From the NCBI GenBank assembly GCA_036873755.1, contig JAVTVY010020426.1, positions 19,209 to 83,208 of the forward strand: a DNA stretch of 64,000 nt, in the 5' to 3' direction. The notes under the pieces were generated by a model that saw nothing but the letters and a program-made list of their open reading frames with translations, was not told the origin of the DNA and ran no database searches. This document shows, in pieces, positions 1 through 11,052 of this stretch (within the stretch, counting starts at the first letter, position 1; the number at the start of each line of letters is the position of its first letter). The position numbers and the translations under genes were made by a program. This DNA comes from Hanleya hanleyi (taxonomy: Eukaryota; Mollusca; Polyplacophora; Lepidopleurida; Hanleyidae).

Positions 1-78
1 AATTCTTCTTGACGGACAGACAGACAGAAGACGCTGACGACAACACCCTATGAGCAAAATTTGCCCGAGGGGTAAAAA
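1..78 (+). repeat. 3' tail of a dispersed repeat (GACAGAC run plus hairpin)
   Basis: The window opens inside a repeat end: a GGACAGACAGACAG run, then a hairpin with stem CCCT/AGGGG and the inner palindrome GCAAA-A-TTTGC (about 45-73), then TAAAA. The same tail occurs at 38898-38971, so this is one family. The body of this copy lies off the left edge. Confidence 0.6.
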
Positions 79-755
79 ACCAAGTAATTTAATAATGTGA
101 AAGAGACTCAGGGCAAAAATATAGGAAATATAGAACATTTTTCAGAAATATAGGAAAATATAGGACAAAAAAATATGGGACATATAGGACATAATTGAAG
201 GCCTGCTATGATCTCGGACTTGATATGCGATGGTGATGTGAATACTTATTTTGAGCATAAACTCGACTTTTTTGTGGTCAGAAATTATATACAATTTCAA
301 CAATTCGGGGGTTGATTTTCGTAGCATTGGAAAAGTACGAAGTCCAAACCATGATAATTTGGACAAAAAATAATATCTCTCGTCATGAATAGCATATGCA
401 CATCCTGGACAAAAATTTATATTTCTTATCACAAATAGCATATGCACATACTCAAATCATATGAAAGATGTGTAACAAGTGTCAAGATCACCCAATGAAA
501 TTTGAAGCACCCCTAGAATCCCCTGGGGTAGTGCCATAACTATTGATTTTCAAATCACCTCACATGACCACCATTTTGAATTTGACCATCACATCTTTTT
601 AAGGATATGCGAATAGATTCCAACTTGACATAAGGTGTCAGATTTTGATGTGGGACCCATCAGAGTTTCATGAATTTTGTGATTTGGGATGTTTTGTCTA
701 AAATAGGCAAAAACCGACAACAATTACGGTATGTTGCCATGACATCACTGTGATG
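79..755. other. AT-rich spacer, no gene seen
   Basis: I see no conserved coding sequence, RNA gene or clear repeat here. A short inverted repeat CATCACTGTGATG lies near 740. The open frame at 142-447 on the minus strand has no recognisable motif and low-complexity AT-rich codons. Confidence 0.4.
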
Positions 756-1690
756 TCACCAATACTTAAACCTTTCGCCGATTATTCCCGGTGTACCGGG
801 ATGACGAGTGTGCGTACCCATACAATCATTCCCGGTAAAAAGGGATAGCTTTAATCCTGTTCGCCATGGGTACAGATCCGGAGATCGAACTGAACCCCCA
901 GGTGTATGATCAACTGTGACGGGGTCAGCGCTGACTTGGGTACGTTGACCATCCAGTCGCGGAGAAGCGCATGAAAGAGTGTCAACATGATCGCATAGGT
1001 GACTGCCGTTTCCGACAGTCCCTTGACCAACCAATCGTCGATGTAGATGCTGATATCCACACCACACCTCCATAGGACGACCGATAGGGCATCCACTACC
1101 CGTGTGAAAAACCGAGGGGCAGATGTAATTCCGAACGGTAACACATGGAATTCTAATATCTTGCCGTCGATGGCGATGGTACTTTTTGTAGTCCGAATGA
1201 ATCGATACGTGAAAGTATGCGTCCTTCAAATCTATTGATGCGGCCCATATGCCGACCCGAAGGCCGGCCTGTACAGATCGAAGAGTTTCCATCTTGAATC
1301 TCTCGATGTGAATGTAACGGTTGAGGGGCCGTAGATTGAGGACCAGCGGTCGCCATCCCCGGACATCAAAAACATCCTGGTGTAAAACCCCGGATACGTA
1401 GCTGGATCTTTTGCCTCTACTACAACCGCTTTGGCGAGGAGGGAAGTTACCTCATCGCGTATGATTGATATCTGTCGGGAGTCTCGAGGTAACGGGGTCA
1501 CCAGTGGGGTCCCTGTCAGCGGAGAACGGTTTGGAGTGCTCCATTCCATTCGGTATCCTTCCGCGACAATCTGCCTTAATAGGCCGTCTGTGCTGTACCG
1601 ATTCCACCAAGAGGTGAAGTGCACTAGACGGCCTCCGACCGGCAGTTCCGGGCGCCGACACAGAAGGGCCGAGTCCGGTGGGCCCCCCAC
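756..1690 (-). pseudogene. DIRS-type reverse transcriptase fragment
   Basis: Read leftward, the N-terminal part (about 1690-1290) contains VGGRLVHFTSWWNRYSTD and GYRMEWSTP, the usual lead-in of DIRS reverse transcriptases. After a frameshift comes SIDLKDAYFHVSIH (palm motif A) near 1240. After another frameshift come MLPFGITSAPRFFTRV and the catalytic box IYIDDWLVKG near 1040. The (Y/F)xDD box is intact, but no single frame covers the domain, so no working enzyme can be made. Identification rests on the order and spacing of these motifs. Confidence 0.75.
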
Positions 1691-1699
1691 AAACTCGTG

Positions 1700-3434
1700 C
1701 TAAGCTGGAGGTTGGTGTCCTGGGCAGTGGGGGAGCGCAAACGGACGTGTCAGGTGCGCTTCCCACCCTTACCAGCGGGTTTAGAAGAGTTGCTAGACCC
1801 TTTCTTACCCTTCCTCTTGCCACGGTAGCCTCTTCTGGCTTTCTCAGGCTTCGAAGAGCCGGAGAAAGAATCAGCGGGCTTTGAAACGCTGGCTTTGCAT
1901 TTCCCCTTAGCAAAGGTATGGTGGTCAATGACTCAAGCTCCTGAGAGTCAATATGACCTTCAGCAGCGTATAAAGCCTTGAGTCCATCGGAGAACAACTC
2001 TTCGTTACCGAGAGGTAAATTCATGACGTTCTGTGCATGATCTTTTGAGCCCAGTCGAGGAAGAGTCTCTGTCGGGCAATCTGCAATCTGGCTATCACCG
2101 TGGTCAGAATGTCCAACCCTGTTGCAGTAGCCAACTGCATACAATGGTAGAACCCATACAATGGTGCCTGAGGAACCGATAGCGATTCTCCATCGCCAGC
2201 CGGAAGGACCACGGGTTTCAGAATCGCTTCCGCATCCATGGATCGCACCCGCATCATCCGCCGTACGCTGCAGGGCAGCAATGTGCGATGCATGAGTCAT
2301 GTGCAGAAGGTGGCTAAAGGTTTTTAACCCGGCCCGGGCCGAACACTCTACCGCCTTGAGCTCTTTCTCAACTGATCGACGCAACATATCGCTTGGATGT
2401 AGATCCTCCCAATGTTGTCTGCCCGTCAGGAAGAAGGCAGGCTGCCATCCAACCTTCGAGGCCGCTTCCATCCGCTTGACTTCGGCCGGAGGGCCTCTGA
2501 AGAGCTCAGCCTCACAGAGAGTGCTTCGAAAGCTTGATCCACGAATGGATCAAGCCCTAACGAGGGTCGCTTCACAGGTTCCTGCTGTTTAGTGTTGGAA
2601 GGGATATCACACACTTCGGCAGCGTATGCTAACGACCTAGTCCAAGAGGACATATGGCCGAGCGTAAGGAGCTGTGGACCTCCCGGCATCTTCTGTTGAG
2701 CGGCAGTCCGCAGAAGAGCCGCATCGATGGTATCATCAATGGCACCCACTTGCTCCTGGTTCAAGTCAACGTGAGGAACGGAGTCCTCTCCAGACGTTGA
2801 ACCGACCTCCATATCCAAATCCTCAAGCAACCGATCATCAAGAGAGCCGATGACGGAGCCGGATGAAGATCCTAGATCACCCGAGGGGCATGATGACCCA
2901 CGGGTAACCGTAACGGCCAAGGCCGGATGTTCCCGGTTAAATGGAGTCATGATCACGAGCAGGGGCTAGCAACCCGGCATCGGAGTGATCACGGCCACCG
3001 TACGACGCAACAACACGGACCGGAGGGTCCATGTCGGTCGTAGATCGATCGACCCCGATCTCGCCTAGGCTGGTGGACTTTGCCATCCCGTCGAGCACAG
3101 TTGTGTCCATGTTCGTACCATCTCCCGTCGGACCCCGAGAAGGGCCGGATGGTGTCTCACTAGTGACTAGAGTCCTAGGAGCGCTTGATGGTTCGGACTG
3201 GACAACAAGAATCTGAGACGGGCTGCGCGAAGTCTTCGCTCACGCCTTAGACTTGGGCGACCTACGTTTCTTGGTCGCAGCGCTCCCTAGAGGGGGGGCC
3301 ACGAACACCGGTGCGCCAGTTTCGCTGCTAGCCGTCGCACTCTGGGACAATCCCAAAGCACAATACAGCTGCGCAAAACATGCGTCAAGTTCCGATTCAG
3401 GTATAAACCTTCTCACGGCCAGTAGTGCCACCAC
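1700..3434 (-). pseudogene. DIRS gag-like region, frameshifted
   Basis: Open stretches at 2956-2426 and 2471-1700 and a short one at 3434-3240 follow one another in different frames on the minus strand. They are rich in Ser, Pro, Gly and Arg, with a helical patch (WTRSLAYAAEV, DPFVDQAFEALSVRLSSSEAL) like that in gag proteins of DIRS elements. I see no zinc-binding cysteine cluster. Gag is assigned from position upstream of the reverse transcriptase and from composition, not from a diagnostic motif. Confidence 0.5.
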
Positions 3435-3472
3435 GCACCGGGAACGTACTAACAGCCAGCGCTGAAAGACAT

Positions 3473-5008
3473 CCCACTTCCCTTATATGTGTTGTAATTT
3501 TTACCTGTATATGGCGAGATTCTGCTGGTGGACGTTTCGTCCCCGAGACCTGACCCCTGTACAGACCTTTTGGTCTTTGATATATGTTGGCATTTGTGGG
3601 AAGTTGATGCTGGGTCGACATCGGGCCTTACAGACTAGTCTTTGGTGTTAAATGCCGTCATTTTCATCTGACGACGATACAGCTCATCATTCCCCAGTGT
3701 ACGAGTTGTCACAGCGAAACGGCTCACCAATTACCAATATACGAGTTGTCAGAGCATTTCCATCATAGCTCTCTAGATTTGTATCTAATACCGCTTATGC
3801 CGTTGCTAGGGGCCGTGTGGTCATATCATCCAAGTTGCCACATGAACAGGTACAATAAAAGCGTACCTGAGATACAACACATATCACGAATCGTTAGATT
3901 CTTGGTATGTGCTTTAGAATAGGTTAACCAGAAGACTATTCTGTGAAGTCATGTGACGCAGTCAGTATGTCGGCACCTCTTCCCACTTCCCTTATATGTG
4001 TTGTAATTTTTTCCTGTATATGGCGAGATTCTGCTAGTGGACGTTTCGTCCCCGAGGCCCGCCCCCTGTACAGACCTTCTGGTCTTTGATATATGTTGGC
4101 ATTTGTGGGAAGCTGATGCTGGGTCGACATCGGGCCTTACAGACTAGTCTTTTGTGTTAATTGCCGTCATTTACATCTGACGACGATACAGCTCACCAAT
4201 CTCCAAAGTACGAGTTGTCACAGCGAAACAGCTCACCAATTACCAGTATACGAGCTGTCAGAGCATTTCCATCATAGCTCTCTAGATTTGTATCTAATAC
4301 CGCTTATGCCGGTGCTAGGGGCCGTGTGGTCATATCATCCAAGTTGCTACATGAACAGGTACAATAAAAGCGTACCTGAGATACAACACATATCATATCG
4401 TTAGATTCTTGGTATGTGCTTTAGAATAGGTTAACCAGAGGACTATTCTGTGAAGTCATGTGACGCAGTCAGTATGTCGGCACCTCTTCCCACTTCCCTA
4501 ATATGTGTTGTAATTTTTTCCTGTATATGGCGAGATTCTGCTGGTGGACGTTTCGTCCCCGAGGCCCGCCCCCTGTACAGACCTTTTGGTCTTTGATATA
4601 TGTTGGCATTTGTGGGAAGCTGATGCTGGGTCGACATCGGGCCTTACAGACTAGTCTTTTGTGTTAAATTCCGTCATTTTCATCTGACGACGATACAGCT
4701 CACCAATCCCCAGTGTACGAGTTGTCACAGCGAAACAGCTCGCCAATTACCAATATACGAGTTGTCAGAGCATTTCCATCATAGCTCTCTAGATTTGTAT
4801 CTAATACCGCTTATGCCGGTGCTAGGGGCCGTGTGGTCATGTCATCCAAGTTGCCACATGACATGCATGAACAGGTACAATAAAAGCGTACCTGAGATAC
4901 AACACATCACGAATCGTTACGATTCTTGGTATGTGCTTTAGAATAGTTTAACCGCAAGACTGTCAGTATGTCGGCACCTCTTCCCACTTCCCTTATATGT
5001 GTTGTAAT
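3473..5008 (+). repeat. Three tandem copies of a ~500-bp repeat
   Basis: The phrase CCCACTTCCCTTATATGTG restarts at 3473, 3982 and 4983, with a one-base variant at 4489, giving periods of 509, 507 and 494 bp and a truncated fourth start. Each unit holds two ~42-bp subrepeats (ACAGCTCACCAAT ... ACGAGTTGTCA) and ACAATAAAAGCGTACCTGAG near its end. Partial inverted copies occur at 10835-11050 and 57088-57440, and diverged ones at about 34030-34200 and 44160-44290. The 64-residue minus-strand frame seen in each unit is carried along by the repeat and is probably not a gene. Confidence 0.85.
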
Positions 5009-5732
5009 CCCAGATTTATCCGAGTCAGATATAATTCTGAACAAATATAGATATGATTAAATTAGTGCCAATTAATCATATCATACAGAGCTTATAACTA
5101 CCCCCAATGCCAGCTCTGGGCTTATAGAACGATGCCGCACAGGTGTAGTCCTCTCGTAGTGCACTACGGACCTCATGTAGCTCAATCAAAGAAAGTCTCA
5201 GTTTCTAGGTATTATAACAAGAGATGGATCCCATCGTAACTGTCCATTCGTAAAAATCAAGCATACAACACCGTAATGCGCAAACAATGAAAAGTGATCC
5301 ATTGTATAGGTATCAGTATTAGCTCCACTTGTACTGTAATACCTCTGCAGCACCACATGTTGAACTACATGTACTATACATGTGCAAACGTATAGTTTGA
5401 TAATTACGGTACACCATACATACAATCCACTGTATATAGTATTAAAGCGAGAGAAACATGAAACATTCTAAATGATATTTTATTTCCATAACATGCTATA
5501 AAAAATACCTCGCATCGTTCTACTAAAATAAAGACAACAATGTGCTATTGTTGTGATTATATACACCGTTCTTTGAAACGTAAACCCAAAGTGCGAATAT
5601 AATGTACAGAGCCCAGGTATTAGAATAGTGTCTACATGTACATGCATTGTTCTGCCAAGGTATACCCAACTACCTACAGACATGATAGAAATATTCTCAC
5701 AAAGAATTCACAGTAACAAAGAGGTTACATAT
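5009..5732. other. Spacer, no gene seen
   Basis: AT-rich unique-looking sequence with TACATGTA words near 5354 and 5633. Short open frames on the minus strand have no recognisable motif. Confidence 0.4.
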
Positions 5733-6945
5733 GAGGTGTAGTTGAGGAGTAGATGAGGTGTAGTTGAGTATCGAAATATGCAAATTAACACCTCAGTGAG
5801 GTCAGTGAGGTGTACCCCTCAATGAGGTGTACCACTCAGGTGAGGTGTACCCCTCAGGTGAGGTACTAGCTGAGGTGTACTTGAGGTATATCCAACTTTG
5901 AAAAATTTATTCATACCTCCATTGAAAATAGGTACCAGGCATATTTGTATTCCCATTTTTCAGTGAACACCTCTCTGTTGATTGATCCACATCCTCCTCC
6001 TACAATAAATTTTCTGCAGCACTTTTCGCTACAAAGCCTAAACTAACATATGAGCAGCCAAATTTGAAAGTAGGGAAAGATTACCATGTATGTCGGAAAA
6101 TGGTAGCACCACACTTATAAAGGAGCTTTAACATTGGCTCACAAGTACTCATATTGCCACACAGAGGATTCCAATGCAGAAGCATACAAGGGATCAATGT
6201 ATTTGGGAAGTGGCAGTTAACATATCCATTTTGGAAATATATCTGGAAGGTTGACAACATATCCACAGGTGCCTAAGGTTGCATGAGATTAACAATAGTT
6301 TCTCTGTAAATTATACAACAGTGCCCATTAACTGATTGCTATGATAATTTGAAGTGAAGAATGTTACAGCAGGTTTTAGTTTGATGTATTAGTGTCCTGG
6401 TGTCAAAATAATAATAAAAATTGAGTTTACATAACATTTTTCATGTTGTTTAGAAGTCCAGGAGGTGTACTTGAGGTGTACGTAGGTAATTTAAAAGTGA
6501 GGTACATGTTTTTTTTGACAAAGTCAATGAGGTGTACTTGAGGTGTAGGTAATTTAAAGTAACATTCAGGCCAGAATGATGATCCAGCATAGACATGTAG
6601 AGAGAAAATTAAATTTAATGCCATGTTCAGCAATATTTCGTCTATTTAGCGAGTATGAATAAAAGATTGTGCTGGCAATTACTTACAATAAATGGATGGT
6701 ATATTATGCTCAATTTCAAGACAAACCTTTCCACCAATTCCACCAGATATCTTAGGTGTAGGTGGATAACTGTATCTTATGTTCATGCCAAGCTTGTTAC
6801 GGTGGAGTGTAGGAAATATACTTGAGGTGTAGGTAAATTATGAGGTGTAAGTACTTTTGTACATGCATATTTTAGCAAAGTCCATGAGGTGTACTTGAGG
6901 TGTAGGTAAATTACAAGTATATTTTGACAAAGTTCATGAAGTATC
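5733..6945. repeat. GAGGTGTA-rich degenerate repeat region
   Basis: GAGGTGTA and GAGGTGTACTTGAGGTGTA recur in clusters at about 5735-5885, 6460-6555, 6825-6850 and 6880-6910, often followed by GGTAAATTA. This is the dispersed form of the ordered array at 10385-10825. The unit is partly self-complementary (GAGGTGTAC/GTACACCTC). Confidence 0.65.
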
Positions 6946-7214
6946 ACTCACTGTTAATTATTAATTTGTTAATTGAACAAGGGCTGTACTTATTTCAAAC
7001 TGTCAGACTGAATTGGTGTTACAATAGAATATTAGACTAAGGCAGGAACATCCAACTGAGACATAGAGTTAGCATGAGGCACCAGCGGTGCTACAACTCC
7101 TCAGCCCCTTAACAGTCTAGACCAAGATGTTTTTATGGGTGTAGAAATTTGGATAAATAGCAGTGAGTTATGGCATGCGAAAAGCAAACCCAAGCCACAA
7201 CTCAGACAGATGAA

Positions 7215-7293
7215 TGGATGGATACACTGACACACGGACGGACAGACAGTCGGAATCCAGTATACCCTTAACTATGTACAGGGGTATAAAAAG
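7215..7293 (+). repeat. Repeat tail: GACAGAC run plus hairpin
   Basis: GGACGGACAGACAG is followed by a hairpin TATACCC...GGGGTATA (7261-7288) and then AAAAA. The layout matches five other tails in the window although the stem sequence differs. Confidence 0.5.
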
Positions 7294-7630
7294 TGACAAG
7301 GTATCCACATATCTACAGGGGGAAAAAACATGTACAGTTGTGATCTTATTGCCCTGGCCTGAAACTAAGTGTCGGACGGGTCTTTTGTCCATTTGTCCTC
7401 TGTTTATCTGTTGCCCCATATCCTGTCAAGCAGTTGATGTTAATGTGAAACAAAGGAACCGCCCCGACCATCCCGACCATGGTCGGGGCAATAATTCCAG
7501 GACCGCTGAGTACCGTCTACTAGAGTCGGAACTATCTATACCTACAACTTTTCAGAGCAAATTGAACAATAATTCGTACCGTATGTATTGTAACTTACAT
7601 ATATTTATTTGGGCCTAACAGCTAGGGCCA

Positions 7631-7780
7631 TCGACTGTACACTTACTAAATGTCCAGATGGCGCTACTGACCTGTAATATTTAACCGTCAGCATTATTAT
7701 TAAAATGTGCAGATGGCGCTGCTGACCTGTAATATTTAGCCGTCAGCAGCGCCATCTGTACATATGAAGTGTACAGTCGA
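7631..7780. mobile_element. Small nested inverted-repeat element (150 bp)
   Basis: The outer arms TCGACTGTACACTT (7631-7644) and AAGTGTACAGTCGA (7767-7780) are perfect inverted repeats. Inside, CAGATGGCGCTGCTGAC (7710-7726) and its exact complement (7742-7758) form a second hairpin with a 15-base loop. The left half carries a direct duplicate of the same block (CAGATGGCGCTACTGACC near 7655). No coding capacity; most likely a MITE or foldback element. Confidence 0.65.
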
Positions 7781-7810
7781 ATAAATCTATTGGCCAATAA
7801 TCATCAATTA

Positions 7811-8213
7811 AGCCCGGCGCACACGAGCGCATGAGATCGCAAGCAACAGGATATTTGAACGAGTGTGACTGAATATCTCGAAAATTGCCCCGTGTGCGGA
7901 AAGTGGAAACAGGAGATTTTGTTGCAAGCAACAGGATCCAAAGTTTCAGCGTGCTTAATATTTCGGCGACAGAATCCCCAGATAAATTTGCGCCGGCGAC
8001 AGAAGTTGCTCGTGTGCGGTGAACGTGAAACTTTGTATCTTGTTGTCGCAAACTTCAGCCAATAAAAAGCGAGGTGGATAGCATGTTATGACAGCTCATG
8101 CAGAGTTGCAACACTGTCGCCTCGTGTGTGGGCAAAGCAGAACAAGGATCCAAAATCGGCGGCGTCCAAATATCTTGTTGCTTGCGATTTCATGCGCTCG
8201 TGTGCGCCGGGCT
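7811..8213. mobile_element. PIF/Harbinger-like MITE (403 bp)
   Basis: The termini are near-perfect ~47-bp inverted repeats starting AGCCCGGCGCACACGAGCGC and differing at two positions (7811-7857 versus 8167-8213). The element is flanked by TTA on both sides (7808-7810 and 8214-8216), the 3-bp TWA duplication typical of PIF/Harbinger elements. The interior repeats pieces of the arms (CGTGTGCG, GCAAGCAACAGGATCC) and has no transposase. Confidence 0.8.
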
Positions 8214-8524
8214 TTAGTCTTGGAATCTTGTCGATACATTGTGGGCGTTATCTTCTCTCCAGCGTTTACGAGCGCTTTCCCAGACGTGTTTCGTGGAAAG
8301 TTGTATACCTCTGTTCACAGTCTGATCTGTTTCTTCTGTCTTCAGTCTGACAATGTCAATTCTGAAATATTATTCTCGAGAATTTTGTCAACCATCTGTC
8401 GGCGGTGATGAGGGGAATCTTTTAGTGGAACCTGATTTTCAGTGATAAATAGTCTTTGTAAATGTTTTATTTGAACCCACATTTTCAACATTTTATCGAG
8501 CACTGATATGGTATTTTATGTGCC

Positions 8525-8650
8525 GGAAATAGCTCAGAATGCATCTCCTGCAATCTAGGACCCCGGAGCTTCCGGGGCCTAGGCGGCCCCTGTAATCTCG
8601 CCTAATTGTGCTGTAATCGTTGGTCGAGGCAATCTGAAATTGCTTCCGCC
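8525..8650 (+). repeat. Dispersed repeat with CCCCGGAGCTTCCGGGG hairpin, copy 1
   Basis: The block from CTCAGAATGCATCTC to the GC-rich core, including the palindrome CCCCGGAGCTTCCGGGG and CCTAGGCGG, also occurs at 42359-42500 and 42694-42834. A decayed piece lies near 42615-42660. Family and function are unknown. Confidence 0.7.
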
Positions 8651-8798
8651 GCCTCTGAACAAACAATTATTATTAAAAAATATTCACAATATTATTCACA
8701 ATTCAACCCCTGTTTTATATAATTTTTTTAAATGTTACACATGGCCCATGGGATGAAAGAAATAACTACAACCGGCTAGAGTTACTGAGCTGTATCAC

Positions 8799-9180
8799 GA
8801 TGGGATGGGATTTCCGGCTAAATATCGGAGCCAGTTCATCTCAGAGAAGTGAAATTCCCCACAGTAGCTCTATGTAATTTGTGCATTTTTATTCTGAAAT
8901 TCGAAGGAAATCTATTCAGAATCAAAACAAACCTCCAATACCTCACATGTTATTTTCATAGTGCCTAGTCACAATGTTACAACATTGCAAGCCCAACGTC
9001 ATTGTGCTTTGAAAAAAACAAAACAAAAAACCCACGTGAGGTATTGGAGATTTTCTTTGATCCTGAACAGATTTCCTTCAAATTTCAAAATAAAAATGCA
9101 CAAATTACATATGGATACTGTGGAGAATTTCACTTCTCTAAGAAAAACTGGCTCCGATAGCCGAAAATCACATCCCATCA
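8799..9180. mobile_element. Foldback element with ~145-bp inverted arms
   Basis: The left arm (8799-8950, from ATGGGATGGGATTTCCGGCT to CTCCAATACCTCAC) pairs with the right arm (9038-9180) along almost its whole length with scattered mismatches. A ~85-bp spacer separates them. No open frame of note; a non-autonomous foldback/MITE element. The target duplication is not clear. Confidence 0.75.
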
Positions 9181-10020
9181 TAATGTGAGATAGAAACTCC
9201 CCTGACGAATCTCCGTTGGTAATGCATTAAGCGTCAGTGCAACAACAACAACGACGACGACGATGATATTTGCGTTGATTTATTGGGTTGGCCATACCTT
9301 TCGCTATCTTCCATGAAGTATATTTTAGAGGACTTGTTATGCGAGACACCGCTTGTACTGGCCGACGACCACAGTTCATTTTACAACTGAAAACTCAACT
9401 CCATCATCGGATGTGTTGGCAGGAAGCACAAACACATGGGCACTACATGTACTTTCGTTTTTGACTACTTTCGTTTTTGACAGAATCTCACAGGTTCCTA
9501 CAATTCTGTTACAAGACAAAGTACAAGTTGCCGTTTTCCGATAAAACAGGCGTTTATTATCGTTCAAATCCATTCTGAGAACTTTTAGACGAAATAACAA
9601 GTCGATTTTCACAGTTTTAAAGTCCAACTATTTTTTTCTCAACAGCGTAGGGATACGACAATTAGTCTGGCAATACCGTACTACTGAATATGCAGAGGAA
9701 TATAGACTTCTAGACCAAACCAATGACCAGTCATTCACTACACTGAACCAATGGCTGAAATACAACTTTACTATGGAGCTCTTGATTGGCTACAAGCTAG
9801 TAAGAGTATGCAAATCAGTATAAAAGTAGGGCTAATGTATGCATACTTGTAGATCCGTTTTTAGGAGACTGGAAAATGGTAGAAAAATCAAAAAAATCGT
9901 AAAAAAATAATTAACGACCGGTTAGACCTGAAAGTCTCAAAGGCACAAGTAAAAAATAAAAGGATCATAACCTGTATTAAAGTTTCATGAACTTCCTAGA
10001 AATAGTTATCGAGATACGGC
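9181..10020. other. Spacer with a short CAA/CGA microsatellite
   Basis: AACAACAACAACGACGACGA lies at about 9241-9262. A 14-bp direct repeat TACTTTCGTTTTTG lies near 9450-9480. I see no gene. Confidence 0.4.
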
Positions 10021-10096
10021 TCGGACAGACGGACAGACACATCCCCAGGGCCACAACAATACTCCTGAGCCCGTAGGGCTGAGGAGTAAAAAGTAT
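10021..10096 (+). repeat. Repeat tail: GACAGAC run plus hairpin
   Basis: CGGACAGACGGACAGAC is followed by the strong hairpin ACTCCTGAGCCC-GTA-GGGCTGAGGAGT (10062-10088) and AAAA. Same architecture as the tails at 1, 7215, 20971, 29807 and 38898. Confidence 0.6.
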
Positions 10097-10384
10097 TAAG
10101 AAAATAATTAAAGAAGAGCTCAAGCTGAGAATGTATATGCAGCTGACACTGAAGTAGATTTTATATATTGTAAACTGGAAAACAAGGTATGACCTATAAA
10201 GAGTGCATGTTCACATGTGTCACTATGGTTCTTTTATTCATAGAGGGTGTATGAGATTTACAGTTAGCCAACCCATTTATTGATTTATTTTAAAATATAG
10301 CGCTTGTGAAGATCTTAAATGAACCAAGAAATGTACTTTGAAATATAAATAAAACATTGAGTTGATGGACAGTGAAATCTGTAT

Positions 10385-10828
10385 GGGAAGCCAAGGTATA
10401 CTTGAGGTGTACGAAAATTACAAGTATATTTTGACAGTCCCAGAGGTGTACTTGAGGTACATGCATATTTTGGCAAAGATCATAAAGGTGTACTTGAGGT
10501 GTAGTATATAACATATCTATTTTGACAAAGTCCCAGAGGTGTACTTGAGGTGTAGGTAGATTATACATATATTTTGACAAAGTCCCAGAGGTGTACTTGA
10601 GGTACATGCATATTTTGGCAAAGTTCATAAGGTGTACTTGAGGTGTAGTATATAACATATCTTATTTTGACGAAGTCCAAGAGGTGTACTTGAGGTGTAG
10701 GTAAATTACAGAAATATTTTTTCAAAGTCCATGAGGTGTACTTGAGGTGTATACACCTTGAAAAAGAAAATGAGGTGTACACCTCAGGTACACCTCGACT
10801 ACACCTCAACTTGAGGTGTACTGTAAGG
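10385..10828 (+). repeat. GAGGTGTACTTGAGGTGTA minisatellite
   Basis: Seven or eight units of about 57-62 bp, each built as GAGGTGTACTTGAGGT, a short AT-rich stretch, ATATTTTGACAAAGTCC, then the next unit. Two unit types alternate (GGTACATGCATATTTTGGC versus GGTGTAGTATATAACATAT), giving a higher-order period near 175 bp. The right end collapses into a near-palindrome of GAGGTGTAC/GTACACCTC words at about 10770-10820. The open frames here are by-products of the repeat. Confidence 0.8.
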
Positions 10829-11052
10829 AGCTAGCACCGGCATAAGCGGTATTAGATACAAATCTAGAGAGCTATGATGAAAGCTCTGACAACTCGTATA
10901 TTGGTAATTGGTGAACTGTTTCGCTGTGACAACTCATACACTTGGGATTGGTGAGCTGTATCGTCATCAGATAAAAATGACGGCATTTAACACAAAAGAC
11001 TAGTCTGTAAGGCCCGATGTCGACCCAGCATCAACTTCCCACAAATGCCAAA
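10829..11052 (-). repeat. Inverted partial copy of the ~500-bp repeat
   Basis: From GCTAGCACCGGCATAAGCGG to CAACTTCCCACAAATGCC this is the reverse complement of the middle of the 3473-5008 unit, with few differences. It abuts the GAGGTGTA array directly. Confidence 0.8.

Larger units (their letters stand above)
756..3434 (-). mobile_element. Decayed DIRS-like retrotransposon remnant
   Basis: A minus-strand block holds a Ser/Pro-rich gag-like region followed by a DIRS-type reverse transcriptase, in the same order as in the better element at 14.3-20.3 kb. It is broken by many frameshifts. It stops soon after the reverse transcriptase palm, and no RNase H tail or tyrosine recombinase is visible, so the 3' half is missing. 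No terminal repeats were found. Higher GC than the flanks also marks it as inserted DNA. DIRS elements normally integrate by a tyrosine recombinase and leave no target duplication, so edges are approximate. Confidence 0.7.

Noticed and set aside
3397..4637. A 64-residue minus-strand frame repeated three times
   Set aside because: It lies in the ~500-bp repeat and is repeated with it; no promoter, and the dispersed copies do not keep it.
7463..7492. Palindrome CCCCGACCATGGTCGGGG as a bacterial-type terminator
   Set aside because: Eukaryotic context; a short GC palindrome without a T-run or gene next to it.
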